Positions 20,226 through 32,779 of a stretch of DNA of 64,000 bases are shown here, piece after piece; the stretch's first letter is position 1; every line of letters starts with the position of its first letter. The notes beneath the pieces are model-generated. The model worked only from the letters and a program-made list of their open reading frames with translations. It had not been told where the DNA came from and did not search any database. Both the position numbers and the translations under genes were made by a program. Source of the DNA: Protonemura montana (taxonomy: Eukaryota > Arthropoda > Insecta > Plecoptera > Nemouridae); the NCBI GenBank assembly GCA_947568835.1, contig OX387608.1, positions 18,806,035-18,870,034 on the forward strand. Direction: 5' to 3'.

Positions 20226-21997
20226 TGGCTGGATCCTATGTTCTATCCAGGTTATTTAAGATCAGCTGGCTGGATCCTATGCTATATCCAGGTTATTTGA
20301 GATCAGCTGACTGGATCCTATGCTCTATCCACATTATTTGAGATCAGCTGGCTGGATCCTATGCTATATCCGGGTTATTTGAGATCAGCTGACTGGATCC
20401 TATGCTCTATCCATGTTATTTGAGATCAGCTGACTGGATCCTATGTTCTATCCAGGTTATTTGAGATCAGCTGGCTGGGTCCTATGTTCTATCCATGTTA
20501 TTTGAGATCAGCTGGCTGGATCCTATGCTCTATCCAGGTTATTTGAGATCAGCTGGCTGGATCCTATGTTCTATCCATGTTATTTGAGATCAGCTAGCTA
20601 GATCCTATGTTATATCCGGGTTATTTGAGATCAGCTGACTGGATCCTATGCTCTATCCACATTATTAGAGATCAGCTGGCTGGATCCTATGTTCTATCCA
20701 TGTTATTTGAGATCAGCTGGCTGGATCCTATGTTCTATCCAGGTTATTTGAGATCAGCTGGCTGGATCCTATGTTATATCCAGGTTATTTGAGATCAGCT
20801 GGCTGGATCCTATGCTCTATCCAGGTTATTTGAGATCAGCTGGCTGGATCCTATGTTCTATCCATGTTATTTGAGATCAGCTGGCTGGATCCTATGTTCT
20901 ATCTAGGTTATTTGAGATCAGCTGGCTGGATCCTATTGTCTATCCAGGTTATTTGAGATCAGCTGACTGGATCTTATGCCCTATCCACGTTATTTGAGAT
21001 CAGCTGGCTGGATCCTATTGTCTATCCAGGTTATTTGAGATCAGCTGACTGGATCTTATGCTCTATCCATGTTATTTGAGATCAGCTAGCTGGATCCTAT
21101 GTTCTATCCAGGTTATTTGAGATCAGCTGGCTGGATCCTATTGTCTATCCAGGTTATTTGAGATCAGCTGGCTGGATCCTATGTTCTATTCAGGTTATTT
21201 GTGATCAGCTGGCTGAATCCTATGCTCTATCCGAATTATTTGAAATCAACCGGCTGGATTCCATGCTTTTTCCGGGTTATATGAGATCAGCTAGCTGGAT
21301 CCTATGCTCTATCCAGTTTATTTGAGATCAGCTGGCTGGATCTTATGATCTATTAGGTTATTTGAGATCAGCTGGCTCTATCATATGCTCTATCCGGGTT
21401 ATTTGAGATAAGCTGGCTGTATCCTCAGCTCTATCCAGGTTATTTTAGTCAGCTGGCTGGATCCTATGCTCTATCCAGGTTATTTAAGATCAGCTGGCTG
21501 GAACCTATGCTCGATTCAGGTTATTTGAGATCAGATGGCTGGATCCTAAGCTTTATCTAGGTTATTTGAGATCAGATGGCTCGATCTTATGCTCTATCCA
21601 GGTTATTTGAGATCAGCTGGCTCGATCTTATGCTCTATCCAGGTTATTTGAGATCAGCTGGCTGGATCCTTTGCTCTATCCATGTTATTTGAGATCAGCT
21701 GGTTGTATCCTATGCTCTATCCAGGTTATTTGAGTTCAGCTGGGTGGATGCTATGTTCTATCTAGGATATTTGAGATCAGCTGGCTGGATCCTATGCTCT
21801 ATCCAGGTTATTTGAGATCAGCTGGCTGGATCCTATGCTCTATCCAGGTTATTTGAGATCAGCTGGCTGGATCCTATGCTCTATCCAGGTTATTTGAGAT
21901 CAGATGGCTGGATCCTATGCTCTATCCAGGTTATTTGAGATCAGCTGGCTGGATCCTATGCTCTATCCAGGTTATTTGAGATCAGCTGGCTGGATCA
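20226..21997. repeat. 41 bp satellite, about 43 copies (unit A)
   Basis: Monomer: GGATCCTATGCTCTATCCAG followed by GTTATTTGAGATCAGCTGGCT, 41 bp. Most copies hold one GGATCC and one CAGCTG site. Homogeneity is highest in the last 250 bases and lowest around 21190-21560. It lies in the putative intron between E1 and E3. Related arrays are at 31905-32265, 35826-36757 and 57962-58487. Confidence 0.93.
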
Positions 21998-22993
21998 TTT
22001 GACACTTGATGAACATGATCCATGAATTGCTGCTATCAGATCTTATTGGTACCAACATTTGCATGGATGTGTCATTTGTTTACATTGTGAAATGCACATA
22101 TTGGGTCACAGGCTTCTAGCCACGTGCGTCTGTGAAATATCTCTGATAAGTCTCCGTTGGGGCGCCAGCGTTCTTGCCTCTGTTTGCAAATTGCCCCATG
22201 GTTAAGCTCCAGGTGGAGTACTGAATGACTATTTATCAGCGGAATGTGCTGACGCTCGCAGTGCGGTTCTGGTCCTACTATCCGTTCCAAACAGACTCTC
22301 CCAATTATTTGCAATGCATATTAAATGTAAAGTAGAGGAATATTTGAGTACGGTGGCTAGTAGCGACCTGGGGGATCCCTGTGGACGAACATCTCCAAAT
22401 ATGGTCACAAACTAAATGCGAGCCAATGATTGGTCGACTGAGTCACGAGTTGTGTAATCCGGAGGGGGAGCTTGAGGAACGCGCGAGGAAGACCAACGAA
22501 GGAGCAGGGAGTCAGCCCGAGGTCGGGAACGCGACAAGACGTGTCAGGAGAAACTGCTCGAGGCCGGTGAACCGAGCGGACGCAAGAAGGGAGACGTAAC
22601 AGTCAAACATCGCAAGACCAAGTGGACGTGAGTCGCCGATCATCAGACTGCGTATTGAAGGACACTGCCCCTGAGTTGTGAGCCGCCACGACGCCAGCTC
22701 GACATGACGCACCGCTATATAGACGCTATCGTACTCAATTATCATTTATATTTTTATTCTAGCTACAAAGCTAGGAAGGGACTTCAGAATCTAGGTACTT
22801 ATTTTGTTTGTGGAGTTAATAGGTTTTGTTTGTAAGCAGATTTTGGGTTAGTTTAAGTCTTTATCCCGCATCCTCCCCCTCGTAGGACCACACTGAGTGA
22901 GTCGGCAGCTTTTCTCTGCATCTGAGACAATTAGAGGTATTTTCAAGCGCCTAATTTACAACATCAGCTAATATTGTTTGTTTTTTCTTGCAG
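21998..22993. repeat. Macrosatellite block between 41 bp satellite and E3 (unit A)
   Basis: This approximately 1 kb non-coding block is nearly identical to 36758-37754. It contains a short open frame (about 22381-22599) kept in both copies, but the copies are too similar for this to show selection. The 3' end is a pyrimidine-rich acceptor region. Confidence 0.7.
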
Positions 22994-23242
22994 GGACTCG
23001 GGGAAAGAGTCGGACAAAGTGCTCCGTGAAAGTTTCAAGTGCCGTAATTGCTGGCCGCTGGACGCAGGACGCTGGACGCAGGATGCAGGGGAGTCAACAA
23101 TGGCAGCCACGTGACGCTGCTGAAGGAGCGAGGCGGAGGGGGGGTGTTAGTGATAACCAGACAGCTGGGAGCATAGCTAACACCCCCTGTGTTAGGGGAA
23201 GATATCAACAGTTGGTGTCGCTGCCAGCTGCTTGAAGACGAG
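22994..23242 (+). other. Candidate exon E3 (unit A)
   Basis: It starts GGACTCGGGGAAAGAGTCGG after TTTTTTCTTGCAG and ends GAAGACGAG before GTACGTGC. Other copies are at 32424-32779, 37755-38003 and 58650-59063. All four keep the AG acceptor and a GT donor. The 3' part (ACGCTGCTGAAGGAGCGAGG to the donor) is shared by all; the 5' part comes in two versions, starting either GGACTCGGGG or GGCAGTGTCT. Confidence 0.45.
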
Positions 23243-23283
23243 GTACGTGCAAATACTTAATACACTCATTTCATGCCCCACAC

Positions 23284-26200
23284 GACGCCAGTGTTGCTTT
23301 TCTTTTATCCCTCCAACCTCTCTCCCGTTCAGAACTGGTCTGGCGGTTACCCATCCAATACCTGACCCAGCGTAGTGTTGCTAAACTTGCATCCCTCCAA
23401 CCTCTCTCCCGAATAGAAATGGTCATGTGTATGATGGTCACCCATCCATTACCTGATCCAGCGCAGTGTTGCTTTACTTTCATCCCTCCAACCTCTCTCC
23501 CGAATAGAAATGGTCATGTGTATGATGGTCACCCATCCATTACCTGATCCAGCGCAGTGTTGCCTTACTTTCATCCCTCCAACCTATCTCCCAAAATGAA
23601 CTGGTCATGTGAATGATGTGTACCTATTCAATACCCGACTCTGTGCAGTGTTGCTTAACTTGCATCCCTCCAACCTCTCTCCCGAAAATAACTATTCATG
23701 TGTATGATGGTCACCCATCCATTATCTAATCCAGCGCAGTGTTGCTTTACTTTCATCCCTCCAACCTTTCTCCCGTACAGAACTGGTCTAGCAGGTACCC
23801 ATCCAATGCCTGACTCAGCGGAGTGTTGCTTAACTTGCATCCCTCCAACCTCTCTCCCGTACAGAACTGGTCATGTGTATGATGGTCACCCATCCAATAC
23901 CTGACCCAGCGTAGTGTTGCCTAACTTGCATCCCTCCAACCTCTCCTAAATAGGACTGGACATGTGTATGATGGTCACCTATCCTATACCTGACCCAGCG
24001 CAGTGTTGCTTTACTTTCATCCCTCCAACCTCTCTCCCGTACAGAACTGGTCTGGCGGTTACTTATCCAATACCTGACCCAGCGTAGTGTTGCTTAACTT
24101 GCATCCCTCCAACCTCTCTCCCAAACAAAACTGGTCATGTATTTGATATTCACCCATCCAATACCTGAACCAGCGCAGTGCTGCTTAACTTTCACCCTCC
24201 AACCTCTCTCCCAAGTAAAACGGGTCAAGTGTATGGTGGTCAGCCACCCTAAACCTGACCCAACGAAGTGTTGCTTGACTTTCATCCCTCCAACTTACCT
24301 CTCTCAAAAATAAATGGTCATGTGTATGATGGTTATCCATCCAAAACCTGACCGAGAACAGTGTTATTTACTTTCATCCCTCCAACCCTTTTCCCAAAAA
24401 GAACTGATCATTTGTATGATGGTCACCCATCTAATACCGGACTCAGCGCAGTGTTGCAATACTTTCATCTCTCCAACCTCTCTCCTGAACAGAACTGGCC
24501 GTGTGTTCGATGGTCACCCATCCTATGCCTGACCCAGCACTGTGTTCCTTAACTTTTATCCCTCCAATCTCTCTCACGAACAGAACTGGTAATGTGAATT
24601 ATGGTCACCCATCCAATACCTGACCCAGCGCAGTGTTGCTTAAATTTCGTTCCTCCAACCTCTCCCAAATAGGACTGGACATGTATTTGATGGTCACCCA
24701 TCTTATACCTGACCATGCGCAGTGTTCCTTGACTTTCATCCCTCCAACTAACCTCTCTCCCTAACAGAAATGGTCATGTGTATGATGGTCATCCATTCAA
24801 AACCTGACCCAGAACAGTGTTGCTTTATTTTCATCCCTCCAACCTCTCTCCCGTACAGAACTGGTCTAGCAGGTACCAATCCAATACCTGGCCCAGCGCA
24901 GTGTTGCTTTACTTTCATCCCTCCAACCTCTCCTCCGGACAGAATTGCTTATGTGTATGATGGTCATCCATCCAATACCTGACCCAGCGCAGTGTTGCTT
25001 AACTTTCATCCCTCCAACCTCTCTCCCGTATAGAACTGGTCTGGCGGTTACCCATCCAACACCTGACCCAGCGTAGTGTTGCTCAACTTGCATCCCTCCA
25101 ACCTCTCTCCCTAACAGAACTGGTCATTTGTGTGATGGTCACCCATCCAATTCCCGACTCAGCGCAGTGTTGCTTAATTTGCATCCCTCCAACCTCTCTC
25201 CCGAATTGGAACTATCATGTGTATGATAGTCACCCATCCAATACCCGACTCAGCGCAGTGTTGCTTTACTTTCAACCCTCCAACCTCTCTCCCGTACAGA
25301 ACCGGTCTGGCGGTTACCCATCCAATACTTGACCCAGCGTAGTGTTGCTCAACTTGCATCCCTCCAACGTCTCTCCCAAATAGAGCTGATGGTTTGTATG
25401 ATGGTCACCCATCTAAAACCTGACTCAGCGCAGTGTTGCAATACTTTCATCTCTCCAACCTCTCTCCTGAACAGAACCGGCCGTGTGTTCGATGGTCACC
25501 CATCCTATGCCTGACCCTGCACTGTGTTCCTTAACTTTTATCCCTCCAATCTCTCTCACGAACAGAACTGGTAATGTGAATTATGGTCACCCATCCAATA
25601 CCTGACCCAGCGCAGTGTTGCTTAAATTTCGTTCCTCCAACCTCTCCCAAATAGGACTGGACATGTATTTGATGGTCACCCATCTTATACCTGACCATGC
25701 GCAGTGTTCCTTGACTTTCATCCCTCCAACTAACCTCTCTCCCCAACAGAAATGGTCATGTGTATGATGGTCATCCATTCAAAACCTGACCCAGAACAGT
25801 GTTGCTTTATTTTCATCCCTCCAACCTTTCTCCCGTACAGAACTGGTCTAGCAGGTACCAATCCAATACCTGGCCCAGCGCAGTGTTGCTTTACTTTCAT
25901 CCCTTCAACCTCTCCTCCGGACAGAATTGCTTATGTGTATGATGGTCATCCATCCAATACCTGACCCAGCGCAGTGTTGCTTAACTTTCATCCCTCCAAC
26001 CTCTCTCCCGTATAGAACTGGTCTGGCGGTTACCCATCCAACACCTGACCCAGCGTAGTGTTGCTCAACTTGCATCCCTCCAACGTCTCTCCCAAATAGA
26101 GCTGATGGTATGTGTGATGGTCACCCATCCAATACCCGACTCAGCGCAGTGTTGCTTTACTTTCAACCCTCCAACCTCTCTCCCGTACAGAACCGGTCTG

Positions 26201-27305
26201 GCGGTTACCCATCCAATACTTGACCCAGCGTAGTGTTGCTTAACTTGCATCCCTCAAACCTCTCTCCCAAACAAAACTGGTCATATGTTTGATAGTCACC
26301 CATCCAATACCTGACCCAGCGTAGTGTTGCTTGACTTGCAGCCCTCCAACCTCTCCCGAACGGAATTGGTCATGTGTATGATGGTCACCTATCCAATACC
26401 TGACCCAGCGCAGTGTTGCTTAACTTTCATCCCTCCAACCTCTCTCCCAAATAAAACTGGTCGTTTGTTTGATAGTCACCCATCCTATGCTTGACCCAGC
26501 ACTGTGTTCCTTAACTTTCATCCCTCCAATCTCTCTCATGAACAGAACTGGTAATGTGAATTAAGGTCACCCATCCAATACCTGACCCAGCGCAGTGTTG
26601 CTTAACTTTCGTTCCTCCAACCTCTCCCAAATAGGACTGGACATGTATATAATGGTCACCCATCTTATACCTGACCATGCGCAGTGTTCCTTGACTTTCA
26701 TCCCTCCAACTAACCTCTCTCCCTAAAAGAAATGGTCATGTGTATGATGGTCATCCATTCAAAACCTGACCGAGAACAGTGTTATTGACTTTCATCCCTC
26801 CAACACAGAACTGGTCTAGCAGGTACCCATCCAATACCTGGCCCAGCGCAGTGTTGCTTAACTTTCATTCCTCCAACCTCTCCCAAATTAGACTGGACAT
26901 GTGTATGATGGTCACCCATCCTATACCTGACCCAGCGCAGTGTTTCTTGACTTTCATCCCTCCAACTAACCTCTCTCCCTAAAAGAAATGGTCATGTGTA
27001 TGATGGTTATCCATTCAAAACATGACCTAGCGCAGGGTTGATTAACTTTCATTCTGCCAACCTCTCCCGTACAGAACTGGTCTGACGGTTACCCATCCAA
27101 TACCTGACCCAGCGTAGTGTTGCTTAACTTGCAGCCCTCCAACCTCTGCCGAACGTAATTGGTCATGTGTATGATGGTCACCTATCCAATACCTGACCCA
27201 GCTCAGTGTTGCTTAACTTTCATCCCTCCAACCTCTCTCCCGAACAGAATTGGTCATGTGTATGATAGTCACCCATGCAATACGGTGACCCAGCGCAGCG
27301 TGGTT
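23284..27305 (-). repeat. 5S rRNA-derived satellite array 3 (largest, 4 kb)
   Basis: About 45 monomers of 84/91 bp, 5S sense on the minus strand. Two linker types alternate irregularly: one with CATGTGTATGATGGTC and one with CTGGCGGTTACC. A higher-order repeat of about 982 bp is visible: the rare segment GTGTTGCAATACTTTCATC occurs at 24451 and 25433. Box A (AAGTTAAGCA) and box C (TTGGATGGGTGACC) are the best preserved parts; the linkers vary most. Confidence 0.85.
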
Positions 27306-28718
27306 TTATTCTTATCCCTTCGACCTCTAGGAATGTCGAAAATGTAGTAATGTAGTACCCTTTTAGCATTGGCCGGGTGTGTATTGCGAATGGTGCATAT
27401 TGAAGGTGATTGTGAATGAAAACAAAGTGGAATGCTTACCTTGAGGCTTGATGAATCTTCATTTTTCTTCAATTTTCTGTCTGATAGTGTCTCTTCCTTT
27501 TTCTTGAAAAATAACCCCTGTTCTTTATATGCTTACTTTAACATTGCCGCGTAGACATGATCAAAGTCAGTTTCGGCCATTCACGAACCCACAAAAATCG
27601 CGTAAGTTTTCACGAGTATGACACGTTAAACTCTGCATCATCTATCACTCCTACACGATTTTCCATGTGAAAATGCGCCAAATATAGTCAGCTGCTAAAG
27701 TTTGGGGGGTGGGGGGGGGGAGAAAAAATGATTACTACTGAATTAAATTGTAATACCATCTAGCAGTCCAATACAGACATAGTTCTCTGCGGATATTTTT
27801 TATAAAAACACTTTGTGCCGCTTGAATTCGCTGTAAGTCTCTCATACCATGCATTCACGAACATGACCGTGTCACATTGAAATTGTTGGGTGAGAAATTA
27901 TGTCAAATCGCTAAATCTGGGCCTAGAATGTCATTAGGTATATTCTTTTCCACTAACCGGGCTGTCGATCGTCATTTTCACTTACAAAGTTAATTACCGC
28001 CATTATTTCTGTTGATTGTATATTTTAAAGCATAAAACTTAAAAATAAAACGTTATCCAGAATCCTACCAACATTTTTCAGATTTCGATTTTTTTTTAAA
28101 CAATTAGTTGCAGAAAGAAAATACCGCAGTCAAAGATTAAATTCCACTTTTATAGCATACAAGTAAAGAACCTAAATAAGCCTGATGGTTAATTTCTCTT
28201 AAGATTAAAAGTAACCATCGACAAGGATGAAATGGATTTCCTTGTTTCAATTCACAGAGTCCATGTAAACATTTGGTATCGTCTCACGCATGTGGTTTTG
28301 TGGAACTGGTGAACAGATTGGTTGCTACCCGCTTCTAAAAATAACACACCCTTTTCGCTACCTGTCAATCGCGATCCCGCCGACAGGCTCACAAATTCCG
28401 CATTTTCTGACAGCCTGAGCCGAGTCGGTAAGGTATTCATGGAGTTCCTAGGCAGTGCCACTAAAATCCCGCAATCGCTAGCTGCTGGCACCCCAAACGA
28501 CTGCTGCGATCATGGTGTGGTTCCTAAGAAGGTCCAAAAAGTTGGCAGGAACTTTAACACAGACTGTCCCGTATTCTTTTCTCTAAGCTACTAGCGCGTT
28601 TACGAAAGTCACATGCACTACGGATTTTTCCAACTCCGCGGCACGTACAGCGGTTTGCTACAACTAGCGCCGCCACCATCCGTCATGCTCTAAGCTTTCT
28701 GTCAAACCCCAGTGCCGA
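27306..28718. repeat. L block of unit B (uninterrupted reference copy)
   Basis: The complete L block without retrotransposon, MITE or hAT1 insertions. It supplies the empty sites for 12566 (retrotransposon), 16063 (MITE, approximate because flanking bases are deleted) and 41091 (hAT1). It contains an open frame at 28322-28594, intact in units B and D and broken in A. Confidence 0.8.
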
Positions 28719-29020
28719 TATACCAGATACCTTTATACCAGATACATTTATACCAGATACCTTTATAGCAGATACCTTTATACCAGATACCTTTATACCA
28801 GATACATTTATACCAGATACATTTATACCAGATACATTTATACCAGATACATTTATACCAGATACCTTTATACCAGGTACCTTTATACCAGATACCTTTT
28901 AACCAGATACCTTTTAACCAGATACCTTTATACCAGGTACCTTTATACCAGATACATTTATACCAGATACCTTTATACCAGATACCTTTATACCAGATAC
29001 CTTTTAACCAGATACCTTGA
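28719..29020. repeat. 15 bp satellite (unit B)
   Basis: About 20 copies of TATACCAGATACCTT with TACATT and TTTTAACC variants, in the same position as in units A and D. Confidence 0.9.
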
Positions 29021-29498
29021 AACCTAACCTAAGTCTTTCTTTATGGTAGAAGCAAGTACTTGACGCTAGTAAAGAGCTTTGCAAGTCAAGGCATGCAGTG
29101 ATTTGAAAGGGTTTCAGATTTATTCAAGCAATAACAAAGCAAACAACGCGATGCGTGTTGTGAGTAGGCGCTGGTTTGAACCCTGGAAACATGTTATGCT
29201 AGAATATTATCATAAAGTGAATCTGTAAAAACTTGAGCCGCGATCAAACCAAATCAAACTCTGTTATTTGTGGATCAACAATAATCAATGAACTTCAATC
29301 AATAAACTTTCCAGTCTAGCTTCCTGTCCATCATACGCTTGCTGGTTTAAGCTCCTTAGTGGAAATGCCAGAAAATCAAAAAACACTGCAAAAATAGTAC
29401 TTTAATTATTATTTAGATTAGATTGGTCAATGTCCCTATCAGTCAGAGGAAATAATCCCAACTGGTAAGATGAGTTACTGCCTGCAAAGCTTATATCT

Positions 29499-29569
29499 GC
29501 AGCGGTGGTTCAGTGGTAGAATGCTCGCCTGCCACGCGGGCGGCCCGGGTTCGATTCCCAGCCAATGCA
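29499..29569 (+). tRNA. tRNA-Gly(GCC)-like sequence (unit B)
   Basis: Same sequence as the unit A copy, except that the anticodon loop is CTGCCAC, giving the expected GCC (29531-29533). The acceptor-stem and T-stem mismatches are present here too, so cloverleaf stability is doubtful even with the right anticodon. T5 follows. This is probably the ancestral state of the repeat-borne tRNA-Gly. Confidence 0.75.
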
Positions 29570-29771
29570 ACTTTTTGAATTTTATTTTCTCTTGCAATAT
29601 TGCATACATCAACGAGGCTACTTTTTATTTCCTATAAAATCATATATATTTTTTATTTGCCCTTTTTTGAAAGCACATTCGCTATGCTGCTGGTTCTAAA
29701 TTAGACACTCATTTCTATTTCTACATATCTGGACAGTGATTGTACAAAATTATATATAACATCACCATTAA

Positions 29772-30111
29772 GTCAGGATGGCCGAGCGGTCTAAGGCGCT
29801 GCGTTCAGGTCGCAGTCCTCCTCGGAGGGCGTGGGTTCAGATCGTGTTGATCTGATGATCAGTGAGTTAAGCAACACTGCGCTAGTTCAGGTATTGGATG
29901 GGTGACCATCGTACCCATGACTTGTTCTGTTCGGGAAAGAGGTTGGAGGGATGAAAGTTAAGCAACACTGCGCTGGGCCATCAATGGATGGGTGACCATC
30001 AAACACATGACCAGATCGGGAGAGAGGTTGGGGGGGATGGAAGTTACCAACACTGCACTGGGTCAGGTATTGGATGGGTGACTATGACCTGACCCTGCGC
30101 AGTGTGGTTTT
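29772..30111 (+). ncRNA. tRNA-Leu(CAG)/5S rRNA chimera (unit B)
   Basis: Nearly identical to the unit A chimera at 17989-18328, with the same junction in the T loop and the same downstream 5S modules. The inverted half module and T4 lie at 30108-30111. Confidence 0.75.
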
Positions 30112-30414
30112 ATTCTTATCCCTTCAACCTCTAGGCATGTCGAATTGCATCCACCTCACTCAGGTAGGTAAGCTTACGAGAATTGAAGACGTCGCTTGAT
30201 TATTCCCATTCATAACAACGTCGAGTGTTTTTGGATGTAATGAGGAACTTTCAGAAGAGACTCCAATGTGTTTGAACGATTGTATAATCGTGTTTGTCGT
30301 GGTTATAATAATTATATATTTATGCAGAAACTGTGGAATGGGTTAAATTCTATGATTTGTTCATGCCTTATTATTGCCGCCTTATTTTGAGAAGCTTCTA
30401 TGGCTTGTTTTCAG

Positions 30415-30585
30415 GGCCGCGAGCGCACTCTCTTGGCGCTCTTTACAACTATGACAGTACGAGAAACACTCGCCGCTGCGCTAGTGTAGCACGTAGTGTA
30501 ACAACGTTTTAGAACGATCGAGAACACTGGGACTAGTTTGCTACGCGCGGGAAGGGAAGGGTCGCTCACATAGCTGTAACCAACG
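30415..30585 (+). other. Candidate exon E2 (unit B)
   Basis: Acceptor TTGTTTTCAG and donor CCAACG|GTAAGA, as in unit A. Two bases longer than the unit A copy. Confidence 0.45.
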
Positions 30586-31500
30586 GTAAGACTAATTTCA
30601 CAAACCAACATCTTCTTTAAAGCTTTACTTCTACTCGTGCACTGAGTTTAATATAAAGCGTGGTTTCATTGCATGGCGCTATTTAACTCGATATTATTAC
30701 CAGCCGAGCACAGGGGATACATTTTATTCGCGAATAAATTAGTATGACCACGAGGACATGTGTAGTAATTCAGTACTTGTATCGTTGCTCGTGTTCAGTG
30801 CTTGCCATGTAAAGTATGTACCGACATGCCTCGGACCACCAGACAAGTCTCGTGTATTAAGTAGCAATACTATCACACGTCTGCTCTCATTCGAAGGAGA
30901 ATCATTTGCCAGACATTTTAATAAATCAGAATTAACTCACCTGTTGATACTAACAAAGATAGTGTGTCTAGTTCATGATAGCATCATGCATAGACCAACA
31001 CGTGTGTGATCTTGTATGAAGCTTGTCATCTCTTGATTAGTTTGATTTACAGCAAAGATCTTGTTCTAGTTTATAGTTCTTATTATCTATGAGGAATGTT
31101 CCGTGATTTCATTCTGCTACTCCTTGTTTATTCAAATGGATATGGAAGCTTAGATCCAATTGTTAGTGAATGAATGGTCAGTGGATAGCAATGCCTCAAC
31201 TAATAAAATCAATCGTTTGTGTAAAACAATATTCCGGCTGGTATCATCATGTTCGCTCTAACGGCTAGAATTAAGTTCACTATCTGCAACTCGCGGGCGT
31301 TGACATTTAATTTTATTACCAGGTTAGTCTACCCTAGCAGGGTCAAATACCTCGTGGTTCACTTGACAACTGCAGTGTACAATCAACTCAAATATCAAGT
31401 TATTTATTCAACAAATTCTCTCTCCCTCGTCGCTTGCATTGGGCTAGTATTGCAGTATCATGAACACAGCTACTCTCTCAAATATGTGTAACTCTTTAGA

Positions 31501-31552
31501 AGATTATAACCACGTGTGGAGATCAGGGTTCGATTCCCCATTCGGGCACCAA
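31501..31552 (+). other. tRNA 3'-half-like motif with perfect B box (unit B)
   Basis: GGTTCGATTCC (31527-31537) matches the pol III B box; TTCGGGCACCA follows as an acceptor 3' strand with CCA. The CAGGG/CCCC pairing of the T stem is nearly complete. The pattern is closest to a tRNA-Lys-like 3' half (acceptor TTCGGGC), but no 5' half is recognisable. Confidence 0.45.
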
Positions 31553-31706
31553 ATTATGAGAGATTATTAGTGTTCCTAAAGATAAAATACTGAGGGCATT
31601 GCAAGACAATTTATGTTGCCACGGCCAGTTGGATGCCTCCCTTGTCCTGGCCGTGGTCCACTCTGAGGCACCTGACTGTGTAAATAATAACGTTGTTTCA
31701 TTGCAG

Positions 31707-31838
31707 GGTGGACTTCAAGGTTGAGAGACAGCAGTCAATGAAAGCTGGGAGATCTTGGAGACAACATCCTGTCATCGATCTGGGAGATCTGGGAGACAAC
31801 ATCCTGTCATCGAGCTGGATCTACTACTGAACCACGTG
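31707..31838 (+). other. Candidate exon E1 (unit B)
   Basis: Acceptor TTTCATTGCAG, the best preserved of all E1 copies; donor CCACGTG|GTGAGT. Two 35 bp repeats. Confidence 0.45.
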
Positions 31839-31904
31839 GTGAGTTTTCTTTGTCAATTTTACAATCGTATATTTAAAATCATCTGAACAATCCCATCTGT
31901 TTTA

Positions 31905-32265
31905 CTGGCTGAAACTCATGCTCTGTCCAGGTCATTTGAGATCAGCTCGCTGGATCCTATGCTCTATTTAGGTTATTGAGATCAGCTGGCTCGACCCTAT
32001 GCTCTATCTAGATTATTTTAGATCAGCTGACTAGATCCAATGCTCTTTCCAGGATATTAGTGCCCAGCTGGCTGGACCCTATGCTCCATCCAGGTTTTTT
32101 TAGATCAGCTGACTGTATCCTATGCCATGCATATTATTAGAGATAAGCTGATTTGATCTTATGCTCCATTCAGGTAATTTGAGATCAGCTGCCTGTATCC
32201 TATGCTCTGTCTATTTTATTTGCGATAAGCTGGCTGGATCTCATGTTCTATCCAGGTTATTTGAG
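31905..32265. repeat. 41 bp satellite, degenerate (unit B)
   Basis: About nine diverged monomers recognisable by GATCAGCT and CCTATGCTCTAT. They are much less homogeneous than the arrays at 20226 or 35826, so this array has escaped recent homogenisation. Confidence 0.75.
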
Positions 32266-32423
32266 TTAGTTTTGGTTAGTTAAAGTCTGTATCCCGCATC
32301 CTCCCCCTCGTAAGATCACACTGAGTGAGTCAGCAGCTTTTTCCTGCATCTGAGACGATAAGAGGTATTTTCAAGCGCCTAACTTACAACATAAGCTAAC
32401 GCTGTCTTAAACTTTCCTTGCAG

Positions 32424-32779
32424 GGCAGTGTCTAAAAAGCAGTCGCTGAAAGTGCTGCGATAGTGTGACAAGTGTAAAGTGGTCGGAAAGTTACCGGCAA
32501 GTGATGGACAAAATGAAGGACAAAGTGCAGGACTAAGTGCAGGACAAAGTGCTCCGTGAAAGTTTCAAGTGCCGTGATTGCTGGCCGCTGGACGCAGGAC
32601 GCAGGACGCTGGACGCAGGATGCAGGGGAGTCAACAATGGCAGCCACGTGACGCTGCTGAAGGAGCGAGGGGGAGGGGGGGTGTTGGTGATAACCAGACA
32701 GCTGGGAGCGTAGCGAATACCCCCTGTGTTAGGGGAAGATATCAACAGTTGGTGTCGCTGCCAGCTGCTTGAAGACGAG
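32424..32779 (+). other. Candidate exon E3, long version (unit B)
   Basis: Acceptor TTTCCTTGCAG, donor GACGAG|GTACGT. It has the GGCAGTGTCT 5' version plus a few GTGCAGGACAAA 12 bp repeats that are expanded in the 58650 copy. Confidence 0.45.

Noticed and set aside
20226-21997. CRISPR-like regular repeats
   Set aside because: Direct head-to-tail 41 bp monomers with no unique spacers, in a eukaryotic context with no cas genes.
22381-22599. 72-codon ORF shared with 37142-37360
   Set aside because: The whole 1.3 kb block is nearly identical between the two places, so the shared frame carries no information.
28322-28594. Conserved small protein in the L block
   Set aside because: Intact in units B and D but interrupted by a stop in unit A; the copies differ by only a few bases, so there is no evidence of selection.
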